A stretch of 64,000 bases of DNA from Gemmatales bacterium (GTDB taxonomy: Bacteria; Planctomycetota; Planctomycetia; Gemmatales; Gemmataceae). The first letter of the stretch is position 1. The number at the start of each line of letters is the position of its first letter. Both the position numbers and the translations under genes were made by a program. Shown here in pieces: positions 19,061 to 29,156 of this stretch. Location of the stretch: positions 62,001 to 126,000 of the forward strand of contig BPJP01000008.1 of the NCBI GenBank assembly GCA_026004675.1, written 5' to 3'. The notes under the pieces were generated by a model that did no database searches, was not told where the DNA came from, and was given only the letters and a program-made list of their open reading frames with translations.

Positions 19061-19843
19061 ATGCCGATTTGTCAGGATCAGTTTTACAGGCGCATCGTAC
19101 AGCTTTATCAGCAAGGTCGAATCGACGTTGCAGCCCAGACACTCGAAGCCGCTCTTGACGACGACAACACGAACGGCCCGCTTTGGGAACTCATGGGCGT
19201 CTTGCATGCGGCACGACGGCGATTCCCACAAGCCATCGGCGCGTTGGAAACGGCAACCACGCTCGTTCCGTTGACTCCCCTAGGCCAATGCGTCCTGGCC
19301 AATTGCTATGCTCGGACAGGTCACCCCGACATCGCGCACCAGATCTATACGTATTTGCTGTCGCATTCCGACTTGCCCGGCGAATTGTTCCCAGCCATCG
19401 CCAAAGGATTCGGCCACCTGGGCGATCCAGCCATGGCATTGGAGGCGTGCCGCCGTGCAGCCGAGAGAGAAATCGACCGAGGCGAATCGCTTTTCGGTAT
19501 GGCCTATTACATGAGCCGTCTCCATTATCCCGCGGAATGGATCATCTCCGTCCTGCGCCAAGCAGTTCAACTCGACCCGAACTGCTTTCAGTATCGCATC
19601 GCTTTGGCGGCGCTGCTGCAAAAACAAAACCAATTGCTGGAAGCTTATGAGGTGCTCGCCCGGCTTTCATGCGACGACCTGAGGGCGGTCGACTGCGTTC
19701 CTTGCCTCGCACGCATGCGCACGGTTTTCGAAACGTTCGGCGATCGCCAGCGTGCCGATGTCTGCCAGGAACAACTGGAAAAAACGCCAGTTTTAACACT
19801 GCAATTTCGTTTGTTTCGAAGCCATTTCGTGGCTGGAAAATGA
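19061..19843 (+). CDS. TPR-repeat protein
   Basis: A 260-residue cytoplasmic protein built from tetratricopeptide-like helical pairs, for example RIVQLYQQGRIDVAAQTLEA, ANCYARTGHPDIAHQIYTYL, FGHLGDPAMALEACRRAAE and LRQAVQLDPNCFQYRIALAA. The start is ATG 19061, with GGAG eight bases upstream. The frame is open further upstream to 18839, but that part looks non-coding. The next gene begins ten bases after its stop, so the two are probably co-transcribed. The repeats indicate protein-protein contacts, and the specific role is unknown. Confidence 0.8.
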   Translation: MPICQDQFYRRIVQLYQQGRIDVAAQTLEAALDDDNTNGPLWELMGVLHAARRRFPQAIGALETATTLVPLTPLGQCVLANCYARTGHPDIAHQIYTYLLSHSDLPGELFPAIAKGFGHLGDPAMALEACRRAAEREIDRGESLFGMAYYMSRLHYPAEWIISVLRQAVQLDPNCFQYRIALAALLQKQNQLLEAYEVLARLSCDDLRAVDCVPCLARMRTVFETFGDRQRADVCQEQLEKTPVLTLQFRLFRSHFVAGK

Positions 19844-19853
19844 AAGGAGACCG

Positions 19854-21167
19854 ATGATGAGAACGATCGTCTTGTTGACCATGATGTTGGCCGTCCCATC
19901 TGTCCAGGCCCATTTCATCTGGGTCGTCCCGGGCGCCGACTCACGGCATCTCGCCGTGATATTCAGCGAACGCCCGGATATCCAAAAAGCAGAGTTTGCG
20001 GACAAGATCGCCAACGTCGAAGTGCACGACACCGCGGCAACGGCGGAAACGGCCAGCCTGGCCAAAACGAAGTCCGGTCAGGCGTGGCTTGTCGAAATAC
20101 CGTCTCCCGATGCCACCCTGAGTGCATCGTTAACCTATGGCGTCTTGAAGCGAGGGGAACAACCGGCCTTTCTCCTCAAATACTACGCAAGAACCGGTCT
20201 CACTTCCAAGCGCGACGCAAGGCTAGCGCTCGACATCGTCGCCACGAACAAGGAAGGAGAGTTCCGCGTGCTGTGGCAGGGAAAACCGCTGGCCAACGCA
20301 CAAGTCAACGCTTATGTTCCCGCACAGCGCACGCCAGAGCGCCGAATCACGGATGAACGCGGCATGTTCGCGCTCGATACGTCGCCGGCTGGGCTTTATG
20401 GCATTCGCGTCCGCCACGTGGAAGAGAATCAAGGAACCTTTTCAGGCGAAGCATACAAGCACATTCGCCATTACACGACGCTGACCTTCTCGCAGGGCAA
20501 AGCCGAAAAGGGGGAGGCGAAACGGACCGAAGACCCCGCCGCGAGCAAACTCCTGGCCGAAGCGCGCTCGGCTCGAGCCGTCTGGGAAAAATTTCCGGGC
20601 TTCTCCGCCGATATCGAAGTCAACTTCGACGGCGTCATCAGCCGGGGCCGCGCCTTCGTTCATGCCAACGGCGACGTCGAAATCCGAGACCTCGATCCTG
20701 ACAAAGCGCGATGGGCCAGGAGGATCGTAGGCTCTCTGGCCGGTCATCGTTTGAGCCGGCCCGCTTCCCGCAACACTCCCTGCGCCTTTGCCGACGAACA
20801 GCAAGACCACCCGCTCGGCCGGGCGATCGTCGTGCTCAACGATGAACTGCATTCCAGTTACCGCATCAAGGATCGTCAGATCGTCGAAGTCAACCGCACC
20901 ATGGGAAATCGCCGCTTCACGATTACCGTCTTGGAAAACAAGAAGAACGACGAAGGCCGATTCCTGCCGGCGCACTATATCGTCAGCTACTGGGATGCCA
21001 AAACGGGACAATTGATCTCGACGAGCGCTTCGACACAAACATGGCGTCGGCTAAGCGGCTTCGATTTGCCCCTGTCTTGCCGGGTCGTGACTGCCGACGA
21101 AAAAATCATGACCCGGACCCTGACCTTTTCCAATCACCAACTGTTGGGTGAACCAGCAGGCAAATAA
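19854..21167 (+). CDS. Exported DUF4198-DUF3386 fusion protein
   Basis: A 437-residue secreted protein. A signal peptide (TIVLLTMMLAVPSVQA) leads into HFIWVVPGADSRHL, typical of DUF4198 (periplasmic proteins linked to nickel or cobalt uptake in other bacteria). The DUF4198 part ends near residue 205 with a beta-sandwich-like segment (PLANAQVNAYVPAQRTPERRITDERGMFALD). From about residue 220 it becomes a DUF3386 domain (KLLAEARSARAVWEKFPGFSADIEVNFDG ... MGNRRFTITVLENKK, split by spacer). GGAG lies four bases before ATG 19854 and seven before a second ATG. A metal-related role is only an inference from DUF4198. Confidence 0.82.
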   Translation: MMRTIVLLTMMLAVPSVQAHFIWVVPGADSRHLAVIFSERPDIQKAEFADKIANVEVHDTAATAETASLAKTKSGQAWLVEIPSPDATLSASLTYGVLKRGEQPAFLLKYYARTGLTSKRDARLALDIVATNKEGEFRVLWQGKPLANAQVNAYVPAQRTPERRITDERGMFALDTSPAGLYGIRVRHVEENQGTFSGEAYKHIRHYTTLTFSQGKAEKGEAKRTEDPAASKLLAEARSARAVWEKFPGFSADIEVNFDGVISRGRAFVHANGDVEIRDLDPDKARWARRIVGSLAGHRLSRPASRNTPCAFADEQQDHPLGRAIVVLNDELHSSYRIKDRQIVEVNRTMGNRRFTITVLENKKNDEGRFLPAHYIVSYWDAKTGQLISTSASTQTWRRLSGFDLPLSCRVVTADEKIMTRTLTFSNHQLLGEPAGK

Positions 21168-21187
21168 GTTCGCAACCGACCACACCA

Positions 21188-21215
21188 CCTCTCCCTCGCC
21201 AACGTGGGGGAGAGG
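21188..21215. terminator. Hairpin after the DUF4198-DUF3386 gene
   Basis: CCTCTCCC pairs with GGGAGAGG across a 12-base loop. The same stem type appears at 47923-47943, so this may be a REP-like dispersed hairpin serving as a terminator. The rest of the 21168-21525 gap shows only the TTAACA pair. Confidence 0.5.
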
Positions 21216-21415
21216 TTCGACATAGAACAAGCTGTTCGTCCCCTCCACGTCTTGGTACCCGTTCCCACGTCTCGATCCACGACGACGCTCCTGCCCGACC
21301 GCTCCGGTTTGCTGACGGCAAGACACTAAAGAAGTCGAAGATCATAGCCTGCCAAAAGATAGATCGTGAGCCGGCGGCGATTCGCACACACACAGCACGC
21401 GCTGCGAGTCTGTTG

Positions 21416-21432
21416 TTAACATTGTCTTAACA
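21416..21432. promoter_or_regulatory. TTAACA direct-repeat site
   Basis: TTAACA-N5-TTAACA with an 11-base period lies about 95 bases upstream of the kinase gene. The spacing is that of one helical turn, as in PhoP-type boxes of Firmicutes. The binding protein is unknown. Confidence 0.35.
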
Positions 21433-21525
21433 TTTTTTAAAAAAACGTGCCGAAGTGCCAGCGCCTGAGATATAATTCTTATAATTGAGATAAGCCTACA
21501 GCCTCCTATTTGCTGCGAAATACTA

Positions 21526-22937
21526 ATGTCCACCCGCCAGGTTCCCCCGTTTCGCTGGGCCATTGGCAAGTTCGCCACTTTTTTACTGGTCGGAACCCTG
21601 TTCCTTCTGATTACGACTGCCATCCTCTCTCTATCATTGTTTCACGCATTTGACCAGCGCATTCGTTCGATGCTGCGATCGTACGCCACCGTGTCCCAGC
21701 TGAATGAACTCCGCTCTTTGCTAGTGGACATCGAAACGGGGACGCGCGGCTACCTGATTACCGGCGACAAGTCGTATTTGGAGCCGTTTCGCACCGGGGA
21801 CAAGCTGACTGGCGATGCCATTGCCCAGTTGCGGCATATCGGTGATGAGCGTCCCGCTCAGAAAGATCAGCTCGTTGCGTTAGAGAACCTGACGGCGAAG
21901 AAACTGGCGATCGCGAAAAAGCTCATCGAGGAGCGAGAAAAAAAGTGGGACCAAAGTCGATCCTCAGTTGAAGAAACAACTGGATGAATCCAAGCTGACA
22001 ATGGACGAGCTGAGAAACATCATCAGGAAACTGAAGGAAGATCGACTGGAACTGGTGCTGCAACAGGAAGTAGACACAACCAGAATCCAGCAAAGGACGA
22101 TGTTAGGCATGATCGCAACGGGATTGTTGTCGTGCCTGGCGTTCGTGGCGGCAATCGTTCCCGTGAATCGGAACATCGTCATGCGCATGCTGGCGGAGGA
22201 GGAGCTGCTGAAGGCCAAAGAAACGCTCGAAGCACGCGTTCAACAGCGCACCACGGAGTTGAGGACGGCCGTCGAACAGCTTCGCAACGTCCTGGCCGAG
22301 CGAGAGAATGCACTTAAAAGCCTTCAAAAAAAGCGAGGAACGTTTTTCGCCTCCTTGTCGAGGGAGTCAAGGAACATGCGATCTTTATGCTCGATGCAGA
22401 TGGAACGATCATCTCGTGGAACCGAGCGGCAGCAGAAATGACGGGATTCGAAGAACACGAAGCCATTGGTCGTCATTATGACCTTCTCTTTTCTGCTGAA
22501 GACGTAGCTGCAGGAAAACCGCAACAAGAGCTCAACATCGCTGCGCAAAAAGGAAACCTCGACGTCGAAGGTTGGCGAGTACGCAAGGACGGTTCCCGTT
22601 TCTGGGCCAACGGCGTTCTGACGGCTTTGTACGACAAGGGCAAGCTGACCGGTTTCGTCAAGGTAACTCGAGATTTGACCGAACGTCGCAGGCTCGAGCA
22701 TCAACTCCAGCAGGCCCAGAAAATGGAAGTCATCGGCCAGCTCGCTGGAGGCATCGCACACGATTTCAACAATGTCCTTACAATCATACTCGGCTATGCT
22801 GAATTGCTTTTCAGTCAAGTGGCGGATGACGACCAGAAGAAAACGCTTGTAACAGAGATTAGCGATGCGGCACATCGGGCCGCCGCACTAACTGGCCAAT
22901 TGCTCGCCTTTAGCCGAAAGCAGATTCTCGAGCCTAA
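21526..22937 (+). pseudogene. Hybrid histidine kinase, 5' part (interrupted by IS1182)
   Basis: The sensor half of a membrane histidine kinase. In order: TM1 (FLLVGTLFLLITTAILSLSL), a CHASE3 sensor domain (LRSLLVDIETGTRGYLITGD), TM2 (LGMIATGLLSCLAFVAAIV), a coiled coil, a PAS domain (FMLDADGTIISWNRAAAEMTGF ... split) and the phospho-acceptor region (GQLAGGIAHDFNN). Three apparent frameshifts, at A7 21938-21944, A7 22326-22332 and T5 22343-22347, each disappear if the run is one base shorter, so they are probably sequencing errors. The true break is at 22937, after ..KQILEP, where the IS begins. The rest of the gene resumes at 24420. Confidence 0.85.
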
Positions 22938-24415
22938 CAGCCCGTTGTTTTAGTCGGTTTTGTGGTGAAACGGCGGCGAGGCGGCGGGAATATCCTTCCT
23001 CAATGAACATCGACCCAGCAAGGTCGCGGACGTCTCCAATACATCACTATGGAAAAATAGAACATCATAATGTAAAAATAGAGAAGCCTAAAAGCATACA
23101 TAAGGCCCTGTAGGCTCCGCGGCGTGCCCACTCCGAACAACTTCCGCAGGATCAGACTCAGGTTCCGCGCCGCCACCTGGATCAAATATCGCTTGGTCAC
23201 CTTCTCCAGTCCGCGTAACCAACATCTACGCGCCCCGCCGGTCTCACACACATGGGCAAAACTTCGTTCCGTCAACTCGCTCCGCAGTCGTTGCAGCCGT
23301 TTGCCCCGCGCGCCACGCACGCGACGACGGTTCCCGTACACCGCCGCCCGATACTCCGGCGGCTTGTCGGTCCAGCGATGACGATGTCTCCTTTTCGGCT
23401 CCGGAATGTACGTCCGCCACTTCATGAACGCGCCACATCTCCAGCGTGCTCGCCTTGTGATACCCCTTGTCGGCCACCGCCTCCTCGATCTCCACCTTCT
23501 CGCCAACGTTGATTTGCGCCTGCATCACACTGTCGCACAGCGTCTGCGCGTCACTATGATCGGCCGGCGAGATCGTCGCCGCCAGCACCAGATCGCTCTG
23601 CATATCGACCACATGCTCGGCCTTGTACGCCAAGCGCGTCGTGCCGTCCTTCATCCGCGCAATCCGGCTATCGGCGTCGGTTTTCGACTCCCATTCCTCG
23701 TTGCTCACCTTCTTGTCCTTGCGGCTTTGGTCGAAGCGACGCAGGTCCTCATCATTGGCTTCTTTGATCCCTTCCGCTTCCGCCAAACGACGCAAGTACT
23801 CCTTATAGTCTTCCCCCCGTCTCCTTGCGGACGATCGACTTCATTGCCGCGTTCGCCTCCAGCATGGTCGAGTCCACAGCCACCGTCTTGCCGTGGAGAA
23901 GCTTCTTGTCGGCGGCCAGACGCAACACAAACGCGAAGACTTGCTCGTGCACCTCCAGCGGCAACCGTTGCTGCGTCCGACTCATCGAAGAATGATCCGG
24001 CGTCCTCTCTTGCGGACCGTAGCCCAGAAATTCCGCCAGCGATCGGCTATCGCTGCACCGCCAGGCAATGCCACGCTGCGACGACACCCCCTCGAAATAG
24101 CCCACCAGGATCATGCGAAAGTAGACGCCCGGCGGAATCGACGGCCGACCCATCACCGCATGATAGAACGGAGCACACAGCCGTTCGACCCAGTCATCGA
24201 AACCGGCTTCCGCCAGCAACTGGTTCAGTTTTCTGTAAAAGGGGTGACCCGGCGATTTCGGCAAGTCCGTGGTCGCCACCCACATCTCTTGTTGTTCGCG
24301 CTTGCGTTTACCCAGCGCCATTGCGACTCCTGTCGTTCGTCCCTGAAATCAGTGAATAACACCCGCCAATATACCACGCCTGTCAAGCCCCCGAACCGAC
24401 TTTTTCAACGGGCTG
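22938..24415 (-). mobile_element. IS1182-family insertion sequence
   Basis: A 1478-bp insertion flanked by the 4-bp direct repeat CTAA (22934-22937 and 24416-24419). The ends are inverted repeats: both begin CAGCCCGTTG and continue after five differing bases with GTCGGTT. Removing the element and one CTAA rejoins the histidine kinase in frame (..QILEPKVVDLNG..). The single transposase gene is on the minus strand. Confidence 0.93.
23000..24321 (-). pseudogene. IS1182-family transposase (frameshifted)
   Basis: A DDE transposase of the IS1182 family. The N-terminal part has GRPSIPPGVYFRMILVGYFE and TPDHSSMSRTQQRLP. The catalytic core has KTVAVDSTMLEANAA (first Asp), SRIARMKDGTTRLAYKAEHVVD and VADKGYH (second Asp). 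The C-terminal part has RTYIPEPKRRHRHRWTDKPP and ERSFAHVCETGG...VTKRYLIQVAARNLSLILRK. It reads in three frames. The first change is at C6 23813-23818 (one base too many), and the second is near 23410-23430. With the same error pattern as the surrounding genes, this copy may be intact in the cell. Confidence 0.88.
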
Positions 24416-24419
24416 CTAA

Positions 24420-25323
24420 GGTGGTGGATCTCAACGGCATCATTCGTGAAACCGAAAAAATGCTCCGCCGCTTGATCGGCGAAGACATCGAGCTGACTCT
24501 GACACTCGCGGACAATCTGAAGCCGGTTTACGTCGATCGCACGCAGATCGAGCAGGTGATCATCAATCTTGCCGTCAACGCGCGGGATGCCATGCCTCAA
24601 GGGGGGCGTCTGACGATCGAAACAAGAAATGTTCAAATCGACGAAGAGTACGCGCGGTCTCACCGTGACTTGTCGGCGGGACCCCATGTTCTCTTATCCG
24701 TTACCGACAGCGGAGAGGGGATTCGCGAAGAGGACCTTGACAAACTATTTGAGCCTTTTTTCACCACCAAACCCGCCGGAAAGGGGACAGGACTTGGCCT
24801 GGCGGTGGTGGATGGGATCGTGCGGCAAAGCGGAGGTGCGATCGAGGTTTACAGCGAAGTCGGGGTGGGCACGACGTTCAAAATCTACTTCCCGGCCACC
24901 GAGGAAAAAGCGGCCGGGGCCACGAATGAGAGGGAGAAACCAAGAGCCTTGCCGAGAGGCACCGAGACCATTTTGCTCGCGGAAGACGAAGCGAAGGTCC
25001 GTGCCTACGCGTCTTTGATTCTCAAGCAGCACGGATATACGGTCCTCGAAGCGGCAAGCGGCAAGAAGGCGCTTGAGTTTGCCGACGCCTATTCAGGAAA
25101 GATCGACCTGCTCCTCACCGACGTCGTCATGCCCGAAATGAGCGGAAGGGAATTGGCCGACGCTCTGAAACAGAAACACCCGCATTTGAAGGTTCTTTAC
25201 ATTAGCGGCTTCCCGGCCGATGCGATCGTTCGTCACGGAATCATCGAGCGGGAAGTGTCATTTCTTTCAAAGCCATTCAACTCACAAACGCTCCTTACGA
25301 AGATTCGGGAACTGCTAGACTAG
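24420..25323 (+). pseudogene. Hybrid histidine kinase, 3' part: ATPase and receiver
   Basis: Continuation of the kinase at 21526-22937 after the IS1182 insertion. It holds the HATPase_c domain (VIINLAVNARDAMPQGG N-box, VTDSGEGIREEDLDKLFEPFFTTK, GKGTGLGLAVVDG) and then a receiver domain with the phospho-accepting Asp in IDLLLTDVVMPEMSG. Without the N-terminal half it lacks its own start and the phospho-acceptor His. Any translation would begin at an internal codon or from a read-through frame of the IS. The receiver at the C-terminus makes this a hybrid kinase of the PAS/DFNN-His type common in planctomycetes. Confidence 0.85.
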
Positions 25324-25354
25324 GTTGTTTTCTTCGCCGAACGGAAGCAGTGCT

Positions 25355-26523
25355 TCAATCGAGCCAGCTGTACGGGTAGTTGGGATCGTCCAGTTCGAGC
25401 GCCTGCCTGGTGACCGATAGAGGCCGAACGGTATCCACCATGACAGCAAGCTCGTCGGTTCGGGTCATGTTTCTGCTGGCGGCGATCGTGCCCGGATGGG
25501 GTCCGTGAGGGATTCCGCGTGGATGCAGTGTTATCGACGACTCTTCCACGCCGCGGCGGCTGCCGAATTGGCCGCGCACGTAGTACAACACTTCATCGGC
25601 TTGAACATTGGAATGGGCATAGGGCACCTTGATCGCCTCGGGATGCGTGTCCAGCATGCGTGGCGCGAACGTACAAAGGACGAACCCCTTGGCACAAAAT
25701 GTCAAATGGATCGGGGGAGGCTGGTGCACCGTACCCGTAATCGGCTCAAAATCGTCGGCATTGAAGGTGAAGGGATAAACCCAACCATCCCAGCCGACAA
25801 CATCAAACGGATGGCTGGCCAAAACGTAACGGCTCAACCGTGTGCCGTGCTTGATCAGTACCGGCGTCTCGTCCTCCCGGTCGATGGTTTGCAACTCTTC
25901 TGGTCCATGGAGGTCCCGTTCGTAATACGGTGCACCGAGTTTGATCTGACCATCCGGTTGCGGTAGTGGGGCGGAATGGTGATCGACTCGGAAGCTTCGA
26001 TAACCAACAAATTCGGCTGCATGGCCGCTTCGAATTCGAGCCGATAGGTCGTGCATCGTGGAATGACGACGTAATCGCAGGGTTTGAAGGGGAGCTGGCC
26101 GAATGGCGTATGCAAAATCCCTTTGCCTTGATGCACAAAAAGAACTTCATCGGCTACTGCGTTGCGGTAAAGCTCGGTTTGCCGTTGGGCCGGCACACAA
26201 CGCGAAATGGCAACGTCCGCATTGACCAGAAGCGGCACTCTCCCCAGGATCGGATCGCCGTGCGGTTTCAGTTGAGCGGTTTTGAAATGGTGATGACGGA
26301 GCACAGGCTCCTGGGCGATGTCAACGGAAACTTCTCCTGCCGGCTCTACTTTCTTGACACGAGTCGGCGGACGTAGATGGTAGCAGATGCTGTAAGCGTG
26401 ATCGAATCCCCCTGTGCTGACGACCTCTTCGTAATAAATTCCTTCGCCGCGATAGCCTGGTTCATGGCGGTGTGCGATGTGTCTTTTTCGCGGCACTGAG
26501 CCGACTTTGCGATAGAATGGCAT
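25355..26523 (-). CDS. hmgA: Homogentisate 1,2-dioxygenase (one frameshift)
   Basis: Fe(II) ring-cleavage enzyme of tyrosine and phenylalanine breakdown that converts homogentisate to maleylacetoacetate. The N-terminal half (26523 to about 25957) starts MPFYRKVGSVPRKRHIAHR and ends in ESITIPPHYRN. The second half resumes PDGQIKLGAPYYERDLHGPEE and carries the iron ligands in PYAHSNVQADEVLYYVRG (His and Glu) and HPRGIPHGPHPG (His). One C is missing near 25956; restoring it gives a single protein of about 388 residues, the usual bacterial size. It is convergent with the kinase 3' part and lies about 120 bases from the M16 peptidase stop. Confidence 0.88.
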
Positions 26524-26645
26524 GAGATCACCTCTATGACTGGCCTTTTCGATAACGAACCGGACGGCAGGGCGTTTGCCGATCTATGACGACCGACGCT
26601 CATGCTGCAAACATCCGCATGGCGGAGTTTCTTTTTTCGCTCAAA

Positions 26646-27890
26646 TTATGCTGTCGTTCGGTTGATTTCCTTCAATGGTCCCAGGGCCAGGGTCGTGACC
26701 TGGTCCAATGGATAACGATCCAAAACAGAACGGATGTCGTCCAGGCTCACCGCATCAAAGGCCGCCAGTTCCTCATCGACGGTATGGTACTCGCCGAGAT
26801 AGGTCCAGTCGCGACCGATCGACCGCATCCGGCCCATGGGGCGTTCGTTGCCGCGTACCACACGTGACAGGATTTTGCTTTTTGCCTGCTGCAATTCCTC
26901 GGCCGTGATGTTGTCGCGTTGAACGGTTTTGAGGACTGCATAGACGATGTCCAAGTTGGCGGCGGTGCGTGCTGGTTCGTTGCTGAACATGGTGCAAAAG
27001 TACCCAGCACCTTGGTGGTCGTGAAAGCTTGTATCGGCGGAATCCGCGTAGCCAGGATCGACAAGCTGCCAATACAGACGGCTGCCGGAATCATCCCCGA
27101 GCACCAGAGCGAGAGTATCGGCAGCGAAACGCAACGGAGATTCGGCTGCGGGGGCAGGAGACATCAAGACGACGTGTTCCTGGAAAACATTGTCTTTGCT
27201 CCGCACCTCGAAACCATTCGTGCCATTGGTTTGGCCAGCGACTTCGCGACCGCTCGGTCCCGATTGCCAGGCACTGCAACGCCGGCCGACTTCCTCCACG
27301 AGTTGTTGCCAGTCGAAGTTGCCAGCAGCGGCAACAGTGATGTTCGGGGCCACGTAGCGGCGTTCGAAATAGGCACGCATTTGTTCCGGCGTGAGTGCCG
27401 AGATCGACTCCGGCGTTCCCAGGATGCTGTTGCCCAGCGGGTGCTGCCCGAAAAACAACCGCTTGGCATGATCGTATGCCGACCACATCGGCTGGTCTTC
27501 GTACATGCCGATTTCTTCGATAATGACTTTCTTTTCCATTTCAAAGTCGTCGCTGCGCAGACTCGGGCGAAGAATGTCCGCAAGGATATCGACCGCCTGC
27601 GACAAATATTCTGGCAAGATCGCCGCATAAAACACGGTGTTCTCTTCGCTGGTGAAAGCGTTGTAATGAGCGCCGATGCGATCGAAATCGCGATTGACAT
27701 CCAACGCCGACCGCCGGGGCGTTCCTTTGAACACCATATGTTCCAGAAAATGGGTGACCCCGGAAACATCGGCGGTCTCGTCGCGGGCGCCTGTCCGCAC
27801 GAAAAATCCCAGGGCCATCGACCGCGCCGACGGGTTGACTTCGCCGATGATTTGCAAACCGTTGTCCAACCGGTGTTGATGAAATTTCAC
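26646..27890 (-). CDS. M16-family zinc metallopeptidase
   Basis: A 414-residue peptidase of the insulinase/processing-peptidase family, close to bacterial YmxG-type proteins. The inverted zinc motif HxxEH appears as THFLEHMVFKG (about residues 46-56), and the distal Glu region follows in VIIEEIGMYEDQP. The C-terminal half has the non-catalytic repeat domain (WQLVDPGYADSADTSFHD). No signal peptide is seen, so it should be cytoplasmic. It is divergent from the Ser/Thr kinase gene. Confidence 0.92.
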   Translation of the reverse strand: MKFHQHRLDNGLQIIGEVNPSARSMALGFFVRTGARDETADVSGVTHFLEHMVFKGTPRRSALDVNRDFDRIGAHYNAFTSEENTVFYAAILPEYLSQAVDILADILRPSLRSDDFEMEKKVIIEEIGMYEDQPMWSAYDHAKRLFFGQHPLGNSILGTPESISALTPEQMRAYFERRYVAPNITVAAAGNFDWQQLVEEVGRRCSAWQSGPSGREVAGQTNGTNGFEVRSKDNVFQEHVVLMSPAPAAESPLRFAADTLALVLGDDSGSRLYWQLVDPGYADSADTSFHDHQGAGYFCTMFSNEPARTAANLDIVYAVLKTVQRDNITAEELQQAKSKILSRVVRGNERPMGRMRSIGRDWTYLGEYHTVDEELAAFDAVSLDDIRSVLDRYPLDQVTTLALGPLKEINRTTA

Positions 27891-28060
27891 CGCGTTCTCC
27901 TTTCCAGCGAAACGACCATTGCCGCCAATAATATTTTATCGGATTCGTTCGGGTACGTTGACAACAACGACTCGTCGGCGAATCTTCCCGCAGCCCGTCG
28001 CGGAGATATACTGCCAACAAGGAGAGTTCCCGTCGTATCATGGAGCTTTAACGCCTCATA

Positions 28061-29149
28061 ATGCTGTTTTCGGTTCCCGAATTCGTTGATGTCATCCGTG
28101 AAAACCGATTGTTGACGGAAGAACAGGCGCAACAACTTACGAGTTCGCTGGCGCCGCGTTACTCTGATGCCAACCAATTGGCGCGGGAATTGATCGAACG
28201 GGGCTGGATCACGCCCTACCAGGCCAATCAGATTTTCCTTGGCCGGGGCGGCGATCTGCTGCTCGGTTCGTATGTTCTGCTCGAACGGCTCGGCAAAGGG
28301 GGCATGGCCAACGTCTACAAAGCCAGGCACCGGACGCTTGGACGCATCGTCGCCTTGAAACTCATTCGCAAGGAATTGCTTGATAATCCGGCCGCATTGA
28401 TGTACTTTCATCGTGAAATTCGCATGGCAGCTCAGCTCGACCATGCCAACATCGTCCGCGCTTATGACGCTGATGCCGTGGACGGCGTCCATTTCTACAC
28501 CATGGAATTCGTCGAAGGGACGACGCTGTCGCAGCTGGTGGAATCTTCCGGACCTTTACCGATGGCGCTGGCCTGTGAAGTCGTTCGGCAAACCGCTGTC
28601 GGTCTGCATTATGCTTTCAAGCGGAATATCGTTCATCGCGACATCAAGCCAGCCAACTTGATGTTGACCTGGACTTCCGATGCCGGAACGAGCGTCTCCT
28701 CCATCGAGGCCGAGTCGCTCCACCGCGCCTCGTGGGGGATGCTCTCCCCTTTAGTCAAGATTCTCGATATGGGACTTGCCCGAATACCCCGACCAGCCTC
28801 CAGTTCTTCCGACGTGAAACCAGCGAGTGGCTTTCTTGGCACGCCCGATTTCATTGCTCCAGAACAAGGCGTGGATGTGCGCAACGCCGACATCCGCTCC
28901 GATTTGTACAGCCTCGGTTGCACTTTTTATTATTTGCTAACCGGAAACGTCCCTTTTCCCGGCGGCAACCGCCTTGAAAAAGTCTACCGCCATCAGGTCG
29001 AGGAGCCAAAAGCGGTGGAACGGTTCCGCCCTGAAGTTCCCTTCGAAATCAGCCAAATTCTGAGGAAATTAATGGCCAAAAAACCGGACGATCGCTTTCA
29101 AACTCCGAAAGAGCTCGTGGCGGAGATCGAAAAGCACCTCCCCACGTGA
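28061..29149 (+). CDS. Serine/threonine protein kinase
   Basis: A 362-residue Hanks-type kinase. The first 66 residues are the planctomycete N-terminal module (FVDVIRENRLLTEEQAQQL ... LARELIERGWITPYQANQIF) often found before such kinases. The kinase domain has the Gly loop LGKGGMANVY (about 77-86), Lys100, HRDIKPANL (about 192-200), DMGLAR (Asp236) and the activation segment GTPDFIAPEQ. It lacks a transmembrane helix and an extracellular sensor, so it should be cytoplasmic. The frame closes normally eight bases before the convergent ferrochelatase gene. Confidence 0.94.
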   Translation: MLFSVPEFVDVIRENRLLTEEQAQQLTSSLAPRYSDANQLARELIERGWITPYQANQIFLGRGGDLLLGSYVLLERLGKGGMANVYKARHRTLGRIVALKLIRKELLDNPAALMYFHREIRMAAQLDHANIVRAYDADAVDGVHFYTMEFVEGTTLSQLVESSGPLPMALACEVVRQTAVGLHYAFKRNIVHRDIKPANLMLTWTSDAGTSVSSIEAESLHRASWGMLSPLVKILDMGLARIPRPASSSSDVKPASGFLGTPDFIAPEQGVDVRNADIRSDLYSLGCTFYYLLTGNVPFPGGNRLEKVYRHQVEEPKAVERFRPEVPFEISQILRKLMAKKPDDRFQTPKELVAEIEKHLPT

Positions 29150-29156
29150 CGAACCG

